Positions 11,674-23,262 are shown, counted from the first letter of the stretch. The stretch: DNA of 64,000 nucleotides from Brassica napus (GCF_020379485.1 NW_026014699.1:310001-374000), one strand, 5' to 3'. Program-made: numbers and translations. The notes: generated by a model not told the origin, from the letters alone.

Positions 11674-12169
11674 TGCTTCCTGATATACGAAAAACTTGAA
11701 CCAGTAAGTAGTTCAAAAGAATTCAGAACTCAAGATTCAAATAAGGAAACAAAGTATTCAAACAAAGCGGCAAATGAAGATACTTGATCAACACGCGACG
11801 ATTTGAATTCTATCTTTTCGAAATTGAAACAATAACAGATCAGATTCAACAGATGATGAAATGAGGTAATCAAATCCTGATCTATGATTCTAACAACAGA
11901 TCGAGTCACACAATCACAAGAAACTTTCGGATCAAGCAAAACGATAACGTAATCGACAAGAATGTGAAAAGGTTTTGTTCAAAACTTGATCGAAATTCTT
12001 AGATCTATCAGTATGAGACACGAAACAATCAGATCTAGCAATCCTGATAATGAAACAAGCAGATCAAGTGAGAATAAACACACAAGAACCGATTGATCAA
12101 AAATATGAATCGACAAAGAGTAGATCTTAAGAAATCGCAAAAGAGAAATCGAAACTCCCCTTCCAGAGT
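11674..12169 (-). other. Element C 5' leader
   Basis: About 500 nt between PBS and ATG with no convincing ORF; rich in T and in GATC-type repeats on the minus strand. Just before the ATG is a T-rich tract ending ...TATCAG, like a 3' splice site. Nothing else is recognised. Confidence 0.5.
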
Positions 12170-12181
12170 GCTCTGATACCA
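12170..12181 (-). other. Element C primer-binding site
   Basis: TGGTATCAGAGC on the minus strand, 2 nt from the LTR; a 12-nt match to initiator tRNA-Met. Confidence 0.9.
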
Positions 12182-12183
12182 CT

Positions 12184-13033
12184 TAATGAGATCCTAGGAC
12201 CCTTCTCTGGATGGTTTGGATAGATCCTTGCATAAACGAATCAAAGACTCAAGTTTATCAAGGCTGTGGATCGAATGGTGACACAAGAGGCTGCGGAAAG
12301 GCTCCTTGATACTCCTAGACTTAGATCGGATATGACACACCTTTCTAAAGCCCTTGGGCGTTGGATATTACACACCAACAGACTGGATACTACACACCAG
12401 ACACTCTCTTAACTCGTGAAAGCAAGGGAGAAGAAAACACAAAGGTTTAAATGAAAGAAAACTTGATAGATGCTAGGGTTGCCGAGTTACACATATATAT
12501 AGTGAAAGGCTTGGAACAGGCTCCAAGCATTTCGAAATTAAAGGAACAGGCTCCTCCAATTAATGTAGAAGTAAAGACACAACTTAGATAGAGTTTTCGA
12601 AAATGAAAGACATAAATACTTAGAAATAAAGATAGCATAAGGTTCTTCATGTGGTTTGGTCCGAGAGTATCAACTAGGTGATAAGATAGCAAGACTATGG
12701 CCTCGTTAAAAACCTATCATTGCAAAACCCAATGGGACAAAAACAATGATAGGAAAAGAGCACACATAGCTTGCTAGCCTAGATGATACTCAACTTGATG
12801 GTAAGATGGCTTGAATGGTGATAAGCGTATCTTGAAGTATCAAGCTTCCTCCAAGACATTCTTCTTGCTCCAAGGACTTCCTGATTAGTCCTCCAATAGC
12901 TTCTTTGAGTTTCCTAGCTCTGGCTCGAGTCATGGGACCTTTAGGAATGGTTAAGACCTCATCTTCTTCAGCTGGTTCATCTCTAAACTCGCCATCTCTA
13001 TCTCCATCAGCTGGCTGGTCCATGATCATATCA
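12184..13033 (-). repeat. Element C 5' LTR
   Basis: 850 bp partner of 6394-7243. It carries an untranslated copy of the polyprotein tail ([13 protein letters not shown]...) in U3, and the TATA-like CTATATATATG on the minus strand near 12500. Confidence 0.95.
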
Positions 13034-13038
13034 GATAA

Positions 13039-13975
13039 GGAAGGTATCATAGCAACCAAGGAGTTTCTTAAATCCATGTTTGAGATTAAAGACTTGGGAG
13101 AAATGAAATACTTTCTTGGAATTGAGATATGTAGATCCAAGGAAGGTTTGTTCATGTCCCAAAGGAAGTATACACTTGATCTTTTGAAAGGTGCAGGTGC
13201 TTATGGAGGCAAGACAGCAAGGATGCCTATGGAGGATGGCTACAAAGTCCCACGAGAGGGGGAGATTGAAGACAGCAAACCTTATCAGGATCCTAAACTC
13301 TATAGAAAACTAGTTGGCAAATTGATTTATCTCACTATAACTAGACCTGACATTTGTTTTGCTGTGAATCAGGTGAGTCAACACATGCAAGTACCTAAGG
13401 AACATCATTGGCGCATGGTGGAAAGGATCTTGATGTATCTCAACGGCTCACCTGATCAAGGAGTATGGATGGGCTGCAATGGAAGCACTGAAGTGGTGGG
13501 ATACTGTGATGCGGATTGGGCTGGTGATAGAGCAGACAGGAGATCAACCACAGGCTATTGCACATTCATTGGAGGCAACTTGGTGACTTGGAAGAGTAAG
13601 AAGCAGAAGGTGGTGTCTTGCTCAAGTGCAGAAGCTGAGTATAGAGCTATGCTGAAGCTCACCAACGAGTTAGTATGGATCAAAGGCATCTTGAAGCATT
13701 TGGAGATTGATCAAGCCACGCCAATGACCATGCATTGTGACAACCAAGCAGCTATCCACATAGCCTCCAACTCGGTGTTCCATGAGAGAACCAAGCACAT
13801 TGAAGTTGATTGCCACAAGGTGAGGCAGATGATCATCTTAGGAGTCATCTTGCCATGCTACACAAGAAGTGAAGATCAGTTAGCGGATGTGTTCACCAAG
13901 GCTGCAAGGCAGAAGACAATGGAGTCCATTCACATACGGTTGGGCCTCATTGATCTTGGGAAGAGAAGGAGCTGA
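13039..13975 (+). pseudogene. Element B gag-pol, 3' part (RT end, RNase H)
   Basis: Resumes in frame after the second GATAA copy. It covers the rest of RT (DLGEMKYFLGIE, RKLVGKLIYLT) and RNase H, with the acidic residues in GYCDADWAGD, the SCSSAEAEYRAM motif and HCDNQAAIHIA. It ends in TGA at 13973-13975. A longer in-frame reading that starts at 12905 takes its first codons from the antisense of the C LTR and is not a real gene start. Confidence 0.92.
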
Positions 13976-14007
13976 TCCCCTTGGCTGTGAGGTCTTTACT
14001 CTTTTTC

Positions 14008-14048
14008 CCTTATCAAGGTTTTATCCCAATGGGTTTTCCTTGGTAAGG
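14008..14048 (+). promoter_or_regulatory. Stop-linked 3' stem-loop of element B
   Basis: Arms CCTTATCAAGG (14008-14018) and CCTTGGTAAGG (14038-14048) pair over 11 bp with one U-G wobble. The 19-nt loop reads TTTTATCCCAATGGGTTTT. It starts 33 nt after the stop and is followed by TTTTTAATGAGG. Confidence 0.7.
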
Positions 14049-14100
14049 TTTTTAATGAGGAAGATCTCATAGCTATCCAAGCTTAGGCTTTCACAAAGCT

Positions 14101-14115
14101 AAGCTTGAGGGGGAG
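14101..14115 (+). other. Element B polypurine tract
   Basis: AAGCTTGAGGGGGAG directly precedes the 3' LTR; plus-strand DNA primer. Confidence 0.9.
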
Positions 14116-14681
14116 TGTTGAGTTGAGTTGATTATATTGGTATGGAGAGAAGAGGAGTTGAAGAGGAGAAGAGATGGAGAAGCTTAGGGGGTTTGGGTGT
14201 GAATGGTACGGACGTCCGTACAAGGCCGTACATGGCCGTACCGTCCGTACCAAAGGCCTCGACCAAAACTTACCCAACTCGACCAAGTGAAACGGTAACA
14301 AGGGAGTGTTACCTTGGGGACTTAAGGAGAAGGGATTAGACCGTTGAGTGGATAAGGGAAGAGCGTGCCAGGCTGGAACAGGCTGTAAAGAGGCAAAGCG
14401 TGTGAGCCTTACCATCCAATCATCCGGAAAGCAACCTTGACTCTACATGCTTCAATAGTGCCCATTTCGCCTCTTGTAAACCCTAATGTCTTCTATATAA
14501 ATATGTAACCTCACTCATTAATAAGATCAGCCAGTTCGAGTCTCTCTAATCTCTTAGACTATGGTTTTCTCTTAGACACTAAACGGCTCTTCCTAGTCTC
14601 TTAATCTTTCACAAACTTCTCTTAATCACTTCCTAAACACTCTCTTTACTCTAATCACTCTAAAGATCTCTTAATCTCATA
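14116..14681 (+). repeat. Element B 3' LTR
   Basis: 566 bp, apparently identical to 2037-2602. It is followed by the TSD AAGAT at 14682-14686. Confidence 0.95.
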
Positions 14682-14686
14682 AAGAT

Positions 14687-15147
14687 TAAAGAGATTAAGA
14701 GATTTTAGTGAGAGAATAGAGAGAGAGGCTCAAAACTCCATTAGATTGATTAATGAGAGAGTTTACAACACATATAGATTAGGGATACATAATTTCGTCC
14801 AGGTTCAGTCTAGCTAGGATAAGAGGCATGTGTAGTCAAAGATGCTTGATTCAAACTAGCCAATAAGGTTCCTCACATGCTTGGGAATCTTGCTTTAGCT
14901 TTCAAGCTGGTGCCAGCCTGTCTAAAGCTCTCTAGCCTTGACCAGACCTTATCCAAACTCCTCCTTGCTTATCCAGACTCCTCCTGGCGTGTTTCACTCT
15001 CCAAATGGATGCAAGGTAACTTCCCAAGTCTTTTACCTCAGTTACCACAGTAACAATAAAGTTACTGTGGTAAATCTCCAAAGTTACTGCCTGCTCCAAA
15101 TCCCTTCCTCTATCCATGTATCAACTCTTCATCTCCTCATCTTAACA
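14687..15147 (-). repeat. Element A 5' LTR, outer part
   Basis: Continuation of the A LTR after element B. On the minus strand it starts TGTTAAGATGAGG at 15147. It holds a perfect 13-bp inverted repeat (TTACCACAGTAAC at 15042-15054, its complement at 15061-15073, 6-bp spacer) and an AGCCTGT motif. It has no GTAC array, unlike most other copia LTRs here. Confidence 0.8.
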
Positions 15148-15648
15148 GTTTGTGACCAACTGATCCCACCAGCTCAATGCATAATCATTGAACTCGGTAG
15201 CAGCTACTTGAATCTTCTTAGTCTCTGAGTAATGCTGACAGTTGAAAACGAGTTCGATCTTCTTCTCCCACTCAAGATAGGCATCTGGATCAGCTTTACC
15301 ATGGAAAGGAGGGATCTTAAGCTTTAATCCTGATAGCTCATTGCGTCTATGCCTCCGGCCCTCATGATCACGTCGAGATCTTCTACTGCTACGTCTTGAA
15401 CCGGAGCTATGGCTACTTCTCTCATAGAAGTTATCAGTCTCTTCTGATCCAGCATGCTCACGCTGACCTTGTCTGTTTCTTCTTTGCTCATGTCTTGAAC
15501 CAGATGCTTGTCCTTGCCCATCATGCGGTCTCTGATCATACTTCTCTTCCAGTAACTTCACCATCGCTTCCATCACTTGTTTGGTGATTGCTTCTTGCAG
15601 CAATCTATTCCTTCGCACAAAGGTTTCATCATCCTCCTCAGACCCCAT
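15148..15648 (-). pseudogene. Element E gag N-terminus (cut by element A)
   Basis: Starts at ATG 15648 ([11 protein letters not shown]) and covers 167 codons, nearly identical to the Gag start of C, G and L. It has an acidic start, an Arg/Ser-rich stretch and the Gag core ([21 protein letters not shown]). It is cut in the codons for WWDQLVTN by the LTR of element A. The frame is open up to the break. Confidence 0.9.
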
Positions 15649-16144
15649 TGCTTCCTGATACACGAAAAACTTGAACCAGTAAGTAGTTCAAAAGAATTCA
15701 GAACTCAAGATTCAAATAAGGAAACAAAGTATTCAAACAAAGCGGCAAATGAAGATACTTGATCAACACGCGACGATTTGAATTCTATCTTTTCGAAATT
15801 GAAACAATAACAGATCAGATTCAACAGATGATGAAATGAGGCAATCAAATCCTGATCTATGATTCTAACAACAGATCGAGTCACACAATCACAAGAAACT
15901 TTCGGATCAAGCAAAACGATAACGTAATCGACAAGAATGTGAAAAGGTTTTGTTCAAAACTTGATCGAAAATCTTAGATCTATCAGTATGAGACACGAAA
16001 CAATCAGATCTAGCAATCCTGATAATGAAACAAGCAGATCAAGTGAGAATAAACACACAAGAACCGATTGATCAAAAATATGAATCGACAAAGAGTAGAT
16101 CTTAAGAAATCGCAAAAGAGAAATCGAAACTCCCCTTCCTGAGT
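15649..16144 (-). other. Element E 5' leader
   Basis: Untranslated leader nearly identical to that of C. No ORF of note. Confidence 0.5.
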
Positions 16145-16156
16145 GCTCTGATACCA
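16145..16156 (-). other. Element E primer-binding site
   Basis: TGGTATCAGAGC on the minus strand, 2 nt from the LTR. Confidence 0.88.
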
Positions 16157-16158
16157 CT

Positions 16159-16634
16159 TAATGAGATCCTAGGACCCTTCTCTGGATGGTTTGGATAGAT
16201 CCTTGCATAAACGAATCAAAGACTCAAGTTTATCAAGGCTGTGGATCGAATGGTGACACAAGAGGCTGCGGAAAGGCTCCTTGATACTCCTAGACTTAGA
16301 TCGGATATGACACACCTTTCTAAAGCCCTTGGGCGTTGGATATTACACACCAACAGACTGGATACTACACACCAGACACTCTCTTAACTCGTGAAAGCAA
16401 GGGAGAAGAAAACACAAAGGTTTAAATGAAAGAAAACTTGATAGATGCTAGGGTTGCCGAGTTACACATATATATAGTGAAAGGCTTGGAACAGGCTCCA
16501 AGCATTTCGAAATTAAAGGAACAGGCTCCTCCAATTAATGTAGAAGTAAAGACACAACTTAGATAGAGTTTTCGAAAATGAAAGACATAAATACTTAGAA
16601 ATAAAGATAGCATAAGGTTCTTCATGTGGTTTGG
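16159..16634 (-). repeat. Element E 5' LTR, inner part
   Basis: 476 bp of the 850-bp LTR, ending at the D insertion. It continues at 23268. Confidence 0.88.
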
Positions 16635-17457
16635 TGATATGATCATGGACCGGCACAAGGATGGAGATAAAGAGTTCAAAGACCAATCAAGGGAAGAAGA
16701 TGATGCCTTAGTCATTCCACCAGGTCCCATCACTCGCGCCAAAGCTAGAAGACTCAAAGAAGCTGTTGGAAGTCTACTTATGATCTCATGGAAGCAAGAA
16801 GACGGTCTTGATGGACGTTTGATCAATCAAGACACTCTTATCACCATTCAAGCAATGGTTTCAAACTGATCATCATCTAAGCAAGTGCTTGTGTGTGCTC
16901 TTTTCCTAGCCTTTGGTTTTGTCCCATTGGGTTTTCCAAAGGAAGGTTTTTAATGAGGCCACAAGTTACTTACATAAACCTTAGATGATGTATCACGGTT
17001 CCACCTTAGGTTATTTTTAAACTATGGTTTTTATTTCATGTTTTAAAAACTCTTTTCGAATTTGAATAAGTCTTTAGTCTTTGTTGTAGTTCCAAGGGAG
17101 CCTGTTCCCTTTAATGATCTCGAGAATATGGAGCCTGTTCCATACTTCTCTATATAAGTTTGTTTGCGTTCTCTCTTTTAAACACAATCCTTTTTCTACA
17201 AATCTATCAGATTTCTTTGTTCTCTCTTTACTTCTCATCAAGTCTTGAGTGAATCTCGTTGGTGTGTCATATCCAACAACTAAGGGTGTCTATTTTGGTG
17301 TGTAATATCCAAGCTAGTCATCTAGGAGTATCAAGGAGCCATTCCGCAACTCTTTGTGTCACCAAACGATCCATCACCTTGATAAACTTGAGTCTCTGAT
17401 TCGTTTATACAAGGATCTATCCAATTCAATCCAAAGAAGCATCCTAGGAGTTCATTA
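16635..17457 (+). repeat. Element D 5' LTR
   Basis: 823 bp, TGATATGATC...TTCATTA. It holds an untranslated copy of the polyprotein tail (up to 16869), the stem-loop arms (16910-16916, 16936-16942), GGAGCCTGTTCC twice (17097-17108, 17130-17141) and a TATA box. Confidence 0.95.
17149..17157 (+). promoter_or_regulatory. Element D LTR TATA box
   Basis: TCTATATAAG-type box just downstream of two GGAGCCTGTTCC copies spaced 33 bp apart. Likely core promoter. Confidence 0.6.
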
Positions 17458-17459
17458 AG

Positions 17460-17471
17460 TGGTATCAGAGC
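17460..17471 (+). other. Element D primer-binding site
   Basis: TGGTATCAGAGC, 2 nt after the LTR. Confidence 0.9.
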
Positions 17472-17958
17472 TGCTTTGGATTGGGAAGTTTTCGATTTCT
17501 CTTCTGTTTCAAATAAACTTTTCAACTTCTTTGATTACCATTGATAGATCTGCGATCTGTTGTTGTTTCTCGTATCATCTGAGTAGCATATCACCTGATT
17601 GCTAATCGTCTGTGTTGAATCCTATTAGATCTAAGTGTTCTTATCATATTTTGAATCAAACTCATCCGATCCGTGTGAAGGAAGTAATCGAATCGCTTGA
17701 TCTGTCGAATCACTTGCTGAATAACTTGATTTGTGTTGTTTCTGTGATAGATCTGTTCTTATTTGTCTTGAATCTGATCTGCATAAATCCAAAATTGATA
17801 GATCTAATCTTAGTCTTGTCGATTTGAATTCTCTAATCCGTGATCTGCAAGTTTTCTATCTTTTGAATCTTTTGAAAGTTGTTTCCGCGTCGACTAATTG
17901 TTCTGATTTGATTCTTGTGAACATCTTACTTGTTTGAGTGTTTTCTGAATCAGGTACC
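17472..17958 (+). other. Element D 5' leader
   Basis: 487 nt, T-rich, no convincing ORF. It ends TTTTCTGAATCAG then GTACC before the ATG, resembling a 3' splice site. No clear donor is seen. Confidence 0.5.
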
Positions 17959-20900
17959 ATGGTGAGAGAGTCGGAAGATGAAGCAGAACTCGTGAGACAG
18001 AACAAGTTATTGAGAGATCAGATGACTGAGCAATTAAACCAAACGATGATCACTACCGTTGCTGATATGATCAAGAGCAGTATGAAGGAACTTCGCGATG
18101 AAATAAGGCAAGAGATAAGGCAAGCTACGGGCCAAGGTCATAGCAATGAGTCTAGACGAGAAAGACGTGATGAAACCCCGAGAGAGCATGCTGAATCACA
18201 AGAAACAGACCACTACTATGAGCGTAACCGAGCCACGCACAGCAGTTCCTCTTCTAGAGATAGTAGAAGGAGACATAGAAGAGATCATGATGAAAGGAGA
18301 ACTTACAGAGATGATCTTGCTGGTTTAAAGCTGAAGATACCTCCTTTCCATGGCAAAGTTGATCCGGATGCTTACTTGGAATGGGAAAAGAAGATGGAGT
18401 TGGTGTTTAACTGTAAGCACTACACCAATGCCCAAAGGATTCAGATAGCAGCAACTGAGTTCCATGACTATGCGCTGAGTTGGTGGGACCAGCTTGTGAC
18501 TACCAGGAGACTTAACCAAGAGTATCCCGTTGAAACATGGCACGAGATGAAGGCTCTCATGCGTAAAAGATTTGTGCCAAATCACTATCATCGCGACTTG
18601 CACCAGAAGTTAAGAAGACTCACCCAAGGATCTCGATCTGTTGAAGAATACTATCAAGACATGGAGCTGTTGATGCTGAGAGCTCGTGTTTCTGAAGATA
18701 AAGAAGCTACTATGGCTAGGTTCTTAGGAGGTCTCAACCGAGAGATACAAGATAATGTTGAGATGCAGCACTATGTGGAGATAGAAGAGATGCTTCACAA
18801 AGCTATACTAGTTGAGCAACAAGTTAAGAGGAAGGGCCATTCTCATTCTCGTTACAACACCAGACTTCAGGGAACTAAAGAAGAAAAGTCTAGCTATCAA
18901 AAGGAAAGCAAACCGCAACTGAAAGAAGACTCAAAGCCAAATTCCTTTTACAGCAAGGATAAAGGAAAGGCCGAGGTTTCAAGTGCAAGAGCTAGAGATG
19001 TTAAGTGCTTTAAGTGTCAGGGTAGAGGCCATTATGCAAATGAGTGCACCAATAAAAGAATCATGATTCTTCTTGAGAATGGAGAGTATGAATCTGAGGA
19101 TGAGCTTTCAGAGTCTGAGTGTAAGGCGCTTATTGAAGAAGAATATGAAGAAGAACCCGTGAAAGGAAGGTTATTGGTGGCTAGAAGAACTTTGAGTTTG
19201 CAAAGTAAAGCTGAAGAGCAAGAACAGAGAGAGAATCTATTCTACACTCGGTGCCTTGTGCAAGGAAAGGTCTGTAGTCTTATCATTGATGGAGGAAGTT
19301 GTGTGAATGTAGCTAGTGAAACTATGGTAAAGAAGCTTGGCCTCCAAGTACAGAAACATCCAAAGCCCTACCGGCTTCAATGGTTGAATGAAGAAGGAGA
19401 AATGAGGGTTTCTAGTCAGGTTTCGGTTCCCATTGCAATTGGAAGGTATGAGGATGAGGTTCTCTGTGATGTATTGCCTATGGAAGCTGGACATATCCTT
19501 CTTGGTCGGCCATGGCAATCAGATAGACGAGTGATACATGATGGCTACACCAACAAGCACACGTTTGAGTTCAAAGGAAAGAAGACTGTGCTGGTTCCTC
19601 TAACACCAAAGGAAGTTCATCAAGATCAACTGCAGCTACAAAAGAAGAAAGAAATAGACCTCAAACCTGAATCAAAGAAGCAGCATAGTCTCTATGCCAA
19701 ATCGGGTGAAATCAAAAGAACTCTCAATGCTCATCAATCTATTCTTTTACTTATCTTTAAAGAGTCTCTTTTGAATGTTACTGACCCAACACCGGTATAT
19801 CCGAGTGAAATTAAGTGTCTTTTACAGGAATTTGAAGATGTATTTCCTGAAGATAATCCAATTGGTCTTCCACCTCTTAGAGGGATTGAGCATCAGATTG
19901 ATTTTGTTCCTGGTTCTACACTTCCAAATAGGCCAGCTTATAGGACTAATCCCGTGGAGACTAAAGAACTGCAAAAACAAGTTGAGGAGTTGATGGCAAA
20001 GGGGCATATCCGTGAGAGCATGAGCCCATGTGCAGTACCAGTGCTTCTTGTGCCTAAGAAAGATGGAAGCTGGCGCATGTGTGTTGATTGTAGAGCCATC
20101 AACAACATCACTGTAAAGTATCGCCATCCTATTCCTAGATTAGATGATATGCTTGATGAATTGCATGGTTCCTGCATATTTTCTAAGATTGATTTGAAAA
20201 GTGGATACCATCAGATTAGGATGAAAGAAGGAGATGAATGGAAAACTGCATTCAAAACTAAACATGGTCTTTATGAGTGGTTAGTCATGCCATTTGGATT
20301 AACCAATGCACCTAGTACATTCATGAGATTAATGAATCATGTTCTTAGATCATTCATTGGCATATTTGTTGTGGTATACTTTGATGACATCCTTGTATAC
20401 AGTAAGAGCTTTAATGATCATATAGGACATCTTAGAGCTGTTCTTGATGTGCTTAGAAAGGAATCTCTTTTTGCTAACCTTAAGAAGTGTACTTTTGGAA
20501 CGGATCACTTGGTTTTTCTAGGCTTTGTTGTGAGTGCAGATGGAGTAAAGGTAGATCAAGAGAAGGTGAAAGCAATACAAGAGTGGCCGATTCCTAAAAC
20601 CATCAGTGAAGTGCGAAGCTTCCATGGATTAGCTGGCTTCTACCGACGGTTTGTAAAAGATTTTAGCACCATAGCCGCTCCATTGACTGAGGTGATCAAG
20701 AAAGAAGTTGGATTCAAATGGGGAGAAGCACAAGAACTTGCCTTTCAATGCCTAAAAGAGAAGCTTACTAATGCCCCTCTTCTTATACTTCCTGATTTCA
20801 ATAAAACTTTTGAAATTGAATGTGATGCTTCAGGAATTGGAATTGGTGCTGTTCTTATGCAGGAGAAGAGACCCATAGCATATTTCAGTGAGAAACTAGG

Positions 20901-22674
20901 AGGAGCGACTCTCAACTATGCTACTTATGACAAGGAACTCTACGCTTTGGTGAGGGCTTTGCAGACATGGCAGCATTACCTATGGCCCAAGGAGTTTGTC
21001 ATTCACACTGATCATGAGTCTCTCAAGTACCTTAAAAGCCAAAACAAACTCAGCAAGAGACACGCAAGGTGGGTTGAGTTCATTGAGACATTTCCTTATG
21101 TCATCAAGTATAAACAAGGTAAGGAAAACATAGTTGCTGATGCACTATCCAGAAGGTATGTTCTCTTGAACACTCTTGATGTTAAGCTATTAGGATTTGA
21201 GCAGATTAAAGTAATGTATGAGAATGATCCTGAATTTAAAGATGCTTATAAGTCTTGTGAGAAATTTGCTGCTGGACATTACTTTAGGCAGGATGGATTT
21301 CTTTTCTATGATAATAGACTTTGTGTGCCTAATTGTTCTTTGAGAGATTTATTTGTTAGGGAATCTCATGGAGGAAGCCTCATGGGACATTTTGGTGTCG
21401 CAAAAACTCTCAAGACCTTGCAGGATCACTTCTACTGGCCGCGGATGAAAAGAGATGTGGAAAGACTCTGTGAAAGGTGTGCAACTTGTAAACAAGCTAA
21501 GTCCAAAGTCCAAAACCATGGTTTGTACACGCCTTTACCCATCCCTTATCATCCTTGGAATGATATCTCTATGGACTTCATTGTTGGATTGCCTAGAACT
21601 CGTACTGGTAAAGATTCAATCTTTGTGGTAGTTGATAGATTTTCTAAGATGGCACACTTCATTGCTTGTCATAAAACTGATGATGCATTGCATGTAGCTA
21701 ACTTGTTCTTTAAGGAGATTGTGCGTTTACATGGCATGCCTAAGACTATTGTATCTGATAGAGATACTAAGTTTCTAAGCTACTTTTGGAAAACTCTCTG
21801 GTCTAAACTAGGCACTAAGCTATTATTTTCTACTACTTGTCACCCACAAACTGATGGTCAGACTGAAGTAGTTAATAGAACTCTTGGTACACTCTTGCGT
21901 GCAATTATAAAGAAGAACTTGAAATCATGGGAAGATTGTTTGCCTCATTGTGAATTTGCATATAATCATGCTGTGCATTCTGCTACTAAGTTTTCTCCAT
22001 TTGAAATTGTTTATGGGTTCAATCCCATCTCTCCTTTGGATCTAATACCTTTACCTGAGTGTGAAAGAGTTAGTCTTGATGGCAAGAAGAAGGCAGAGAA
22101 GGTACAACAACTTCATGAACAAGCAAGGCGCAACATAGAAGAGAAGACTAAGCAATATGCCAAACAAGCAAACAAGGGGAGGCGTGAAAGAGTCTTTGAA
22201 GTGGGTGATCAAGTCTGGATTCACCTAAGGAAAGAAAGATTTCCTAATGAGAGGAAATCCAAGCTCATGCCAAGGATTGATGGACCATTTGAGATCATAA
22301 AGAAAATCGGCAACAATGCTTACAAGCTGGATCTCCAAGGAAGGTATGATGTGAGCAATAGTTTTAATATCACTGACTTGGTTCCTTATTTTGCAGATGA
22401 GCCAGATTTGAGGACAAATCCTTTTCAAGAGGGAGGGGATGATATGATCATGGACCGGCACAAGGATGGAGATAAAGAGTTCAAAGACCAATCAAGGGAA
22501 GAAGATGATGCCTTAGTCATTCCACCAGGTCCCATCACTCGCGCCAAAGCTAGAAGACTCAAAGAAGCTGTTGGAAGTCTACTTATGATCTCATGGAAGC
22601 AAGAAGACGGTCTTGATGGACGTTTGATCAATCAAGACACTCTTATCACCATTCAAGCAATGGTTTCAAACTGA
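17959..22674 (+). CDS. Element D Gag-Pol polyprotein (gypsy)
   Basis: 1571 codons plus stop. I chose ATG 17959 (ACCATGGTG, a good plant context) over the upstream in-frame GTG. Gag core is [21 protein letters not shown]; zinc knuckle [14 protein letters not shown]; protease [23 protein letters not shown]; RNase [14 protein letters not shown]; integrase HHCC and DDE core; then PRIDGPFEI and a tail with [14 protein letters not shown] inside the 3' LTR. The last 235 nt lie in the LTR. RT between about 20110 and 20510 is almost identical in DNA to G/L, while flanking parts resemble C, so the gene is mosaic. No stop or frameshift is seen. Confidence 0.95.
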   Translation: MVRESEDEAELVRQNKLLRDQMTEQLNQTMITTVADMIKSSMKELRDEIRQEIRQATGQGHSNESRRERRDETPREHAESQETDHYYERNRATHSSSSSRDSRRRHRRDHDERRTYRDDLAGLKLKIPPFHGKVDPDAYLEWEKKMELVFNCKHYTNAQRIQIAATEFHDYALSWWDQLVTTRRLNQEYPVETWHEMKALMRKRFVPNHYHRDLHQKLRRLTQGSRSVEEYYQDMELLMLRARVSEDKEATMARFLGGLNREIQDNVEMQHYVEIEEMLHKAILVEQQVKRKGHSHSRYNTRLQGTKEEKSSYQKESKPQLKEDSKPNSFYSKDKGKAEVSSARARDVKCFKCQGRGHYANECTNKRIMILLENGEYESEDELSESECKALIEEEYEEEPVKGRLLVARRTLSLQSKAEEQEQRENLFYTRCLVQGKVCSLIIDGGSCVNVASETMVKKLGLQVQKHPKPYRLQWLNEEGEMRVSSQVSVPIAIGRYEDEVLCDVLPMEAGHILLGRPWQSDRRVIHDGYTNKHTFEFKGKKTVLVPLTPKEVHQDQLQLQKKKEIDLKPESKKQHSLYAKSGEIKRTLNAHQSILLLIFKESLLNVTDPTPVYPSEIKCLLQEFEDVFPEDNPIGLPPLRGIEHQIDFVPGSTLPNRPAYRTNPVETKELQKQVEELMAKGHIRESMSPCAVPVLLVPKKDGSWRMCVDCRAINNITVKYRHPIPRLDDMLDELHGSCIFSKIDLKSGYHQIRMKEGDEWKTAFKTKHGLYEWLVMPFGLTNAPSTFMRLMNHVLRSFIGIFVVVYFDDILVYSKSFNDHIGHLRAVLDVLRKESLFANLKKCTFGTDHLVFLGFVVSADGVKVDQEKVKAIQEWPIPKTISEVRSFHGLAGFYRRFVKDFSTIAAPLTEVIKKEVGFKWGEAQELAFQCLKEKLTNAPLLILPDFNKTFEIECDASGIGIGAVLMQEKRPIAYFSEKLGGATLNYATYDKELYALVRALQTWQHYLWPKEFVIHTDHESLKYLKSQNKLSKRHARWVEFIETFPYVIKYKQGKENIVADALSRRYVLLNTLDVKLLGFEQIKVMYENDPEFKDAYKSCEKFAAGHYFRQDGFLFYDNRLCVPNCSLRDLFVRESHGGSLMGHFGVAKTLKTLQDHFYWPRMKRDVERLCERCATCKQAKSKVQNHGLYTPLPIPYHPWNDISMDFIVGLPRTRTGKDSIFVVVDRFSKMAHFIACHKTDDALHVANLFFKEIVRLHGMPKTIVSDRDTKFLSYFWKTLWSKLGTKLLFSTTCHPQTDGQTEVVNRTLGTLLRAIIKKNLKSWEDCLPHCEFAYNHAVHSATKFSPFEIVYGFNPISPLDLIPLPECERVSLDGKKKAEKVQQLHEQARRNIEEKTKQYAKQANKGRRERVFEVGDQVWIHLRKERFPNERKSKLMPRIDGPFEIIKKIGNNAYKLDLQGRYDVSNSFNITDLVPYFADEPDLRTNPFQEGGDDMIMDRHKDGDKEFKDQSREEDDALVIPPGPITRAKARRLKEAVGSLLMISWKQEDGLDGRLINQDTLITIQAMVSN
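22427..22439 (+). other. Element D polypurine tract, within the coding sequence
   Basis: AAGAGGGAGGGGA directly before the 3' LTR; also read as codons of FQEGGDD. Confidence 0.85.
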
Positions 22675-23262
22675 TCATCATCTAAGCAAGTGCTTGTGTG
22701 TGCTCTTTTCCTAGCCTTTGGTTTTGTCCCATTGGGTTTTCCAAAGGAAGGTTTTTAATGAGGCCACAAGTTACTTACATAAACCTTAGATGATGTATCA
22801 CGGTTCCACCTTAGGTTATTTTTAAACTATGGTTTTTATTTCATGTTTTAAAAACTCTTTTCGAATTTGAATAAGTCTTTAGTCTTTGTTGTAGTTCCAA
22901 GGGAGCCTGTTCCCTTTAATGATCTCGAGAATATGGAGCCTGTTCCATACTTCTCTATATAAGTTTGTTTGCGTTCTCTCTTTTAAACACAATCCTTTTT
23001 CTACAAATCTATCAGATTTCTTTGTTCTCTCTTTACTTCTCATCAAGTCTTGAGTGAATCTCGTTGGTGTGTCATATCCAACAACTAAGGGTGTCTATTT
23101 TGGTGTGTAATATCCAAGCTAGTCATCTAGGAGTATCAAGGAGCCATTCCGCAACTCTTTGTGTCACCAAACGATCCATCACCTTGATAAACTTGAGTCT
23201 CTGATTCGTTTATACAAGGATCTATCCAATTCAATCCAAAGAAGCATCCTAGGAGTTCATTA
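22440..23262 (+). repeat. Element D 3' LTR
   Basis: 823 bp, matches 16635-17457; the coding sequence ends inside it at 22674. Confidence 0.95.
22715..22747 (+). promoter_or_regulatory. Stop-linked 3' stem-loop of element D
   Basis: Arms CCTTTGG / CCAAAGG (22715-22721, 22741-22747), 19-nt loop with CCCATTGGG, starting 41 nt after the stop and followed by AAGGTTTTTAATGAGG. Confidence 0.65.

Larger units (their letters stand above)
6394..13033 (-). mobile_element. Element C: Ty3/gypsy retrotransposon, complete
   Basis: 6640 bp, minus strand, TSD GATAA (6389-6393 and 13034-13038), inserted in the RT region of B. The two 850-bp LTRs differ by a single base that I found (A at 6682, G at 12472). 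PBS, PPT and one uninterrupted gag-pol are present. The polyprotein reads through the PPT into the 3' LTR, a layout I recall for the CRM (centromeric) clade. The element looks young and could be autonomous. Confidence 0.95.
2037..14681 (+). mobile_element. Element B: Ty1/copia retrotransposon, complete but split by gypsy C
   Basis: Plus-strand copia element with two 566-bp LTRs (2037-2602, 14116-14681) that look identical base for base and a perfect TSD AAGAT. PBS, gag-pol and PPT are all present. Gypsy C (6394-13033) is inserted in the RT region. Without C and one TSD copy the ORF would be 1505 codons including the stop, exactly the length of element M, and the two proteins are nearly identical. 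It was therefore intact before C landed. Confidence 0.95.
1..15147 (-). mobile_element. Element A: Ty1/copia retrotransposon, partial, split by element B
   Basis: Minus-strand copia element whose 3' half lies beyond the left edge. Its visible parts are 1-2036 and 14687-15147; element B (2037-14681) sits in its 5' LTR with TSD AAGAT (2032-2036 and 14682-14686). The order on the minus strand is LTR (starting TGTTAAG at 15147), PBS at 1976, gag, protease and integrase. It lies inside gypsy element E, whose gag coding sequence stops abruptly at 15148. The far TSD is outside the window. Its proteins most resemble those of element K, including a Gag with no visible zinc knuckle. Confidence 0.85.
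16635..23262 (+). mobile_element. Element D: Ty3/gypsy retrotransposon, complete
   Basis: 6628 bp, plus strand, TSD TTTGG, inserted in the LTR of E. LTRs are 823 bp each (16635-17457 and 22440-23262) and look identical. It has PBS, long leader, one uninterrupted gag-pol and PPT. It is a third subfamily beside C/E and G/L: the gag and LTR sequences diverge clearly, while parts of pol are nearly identical to G/L. Confidence 0.95.

Noticed and set aside
12905..13975. A 356-codon reading that looks like a novel N-terminus fused to copia RT/RNase H
   Set aside because: The first part is antisense sequence of the gypsy C LTR read into element B after the insertion. It is a junction artefact; the real coding part starts at 13039 as the continuation of B.
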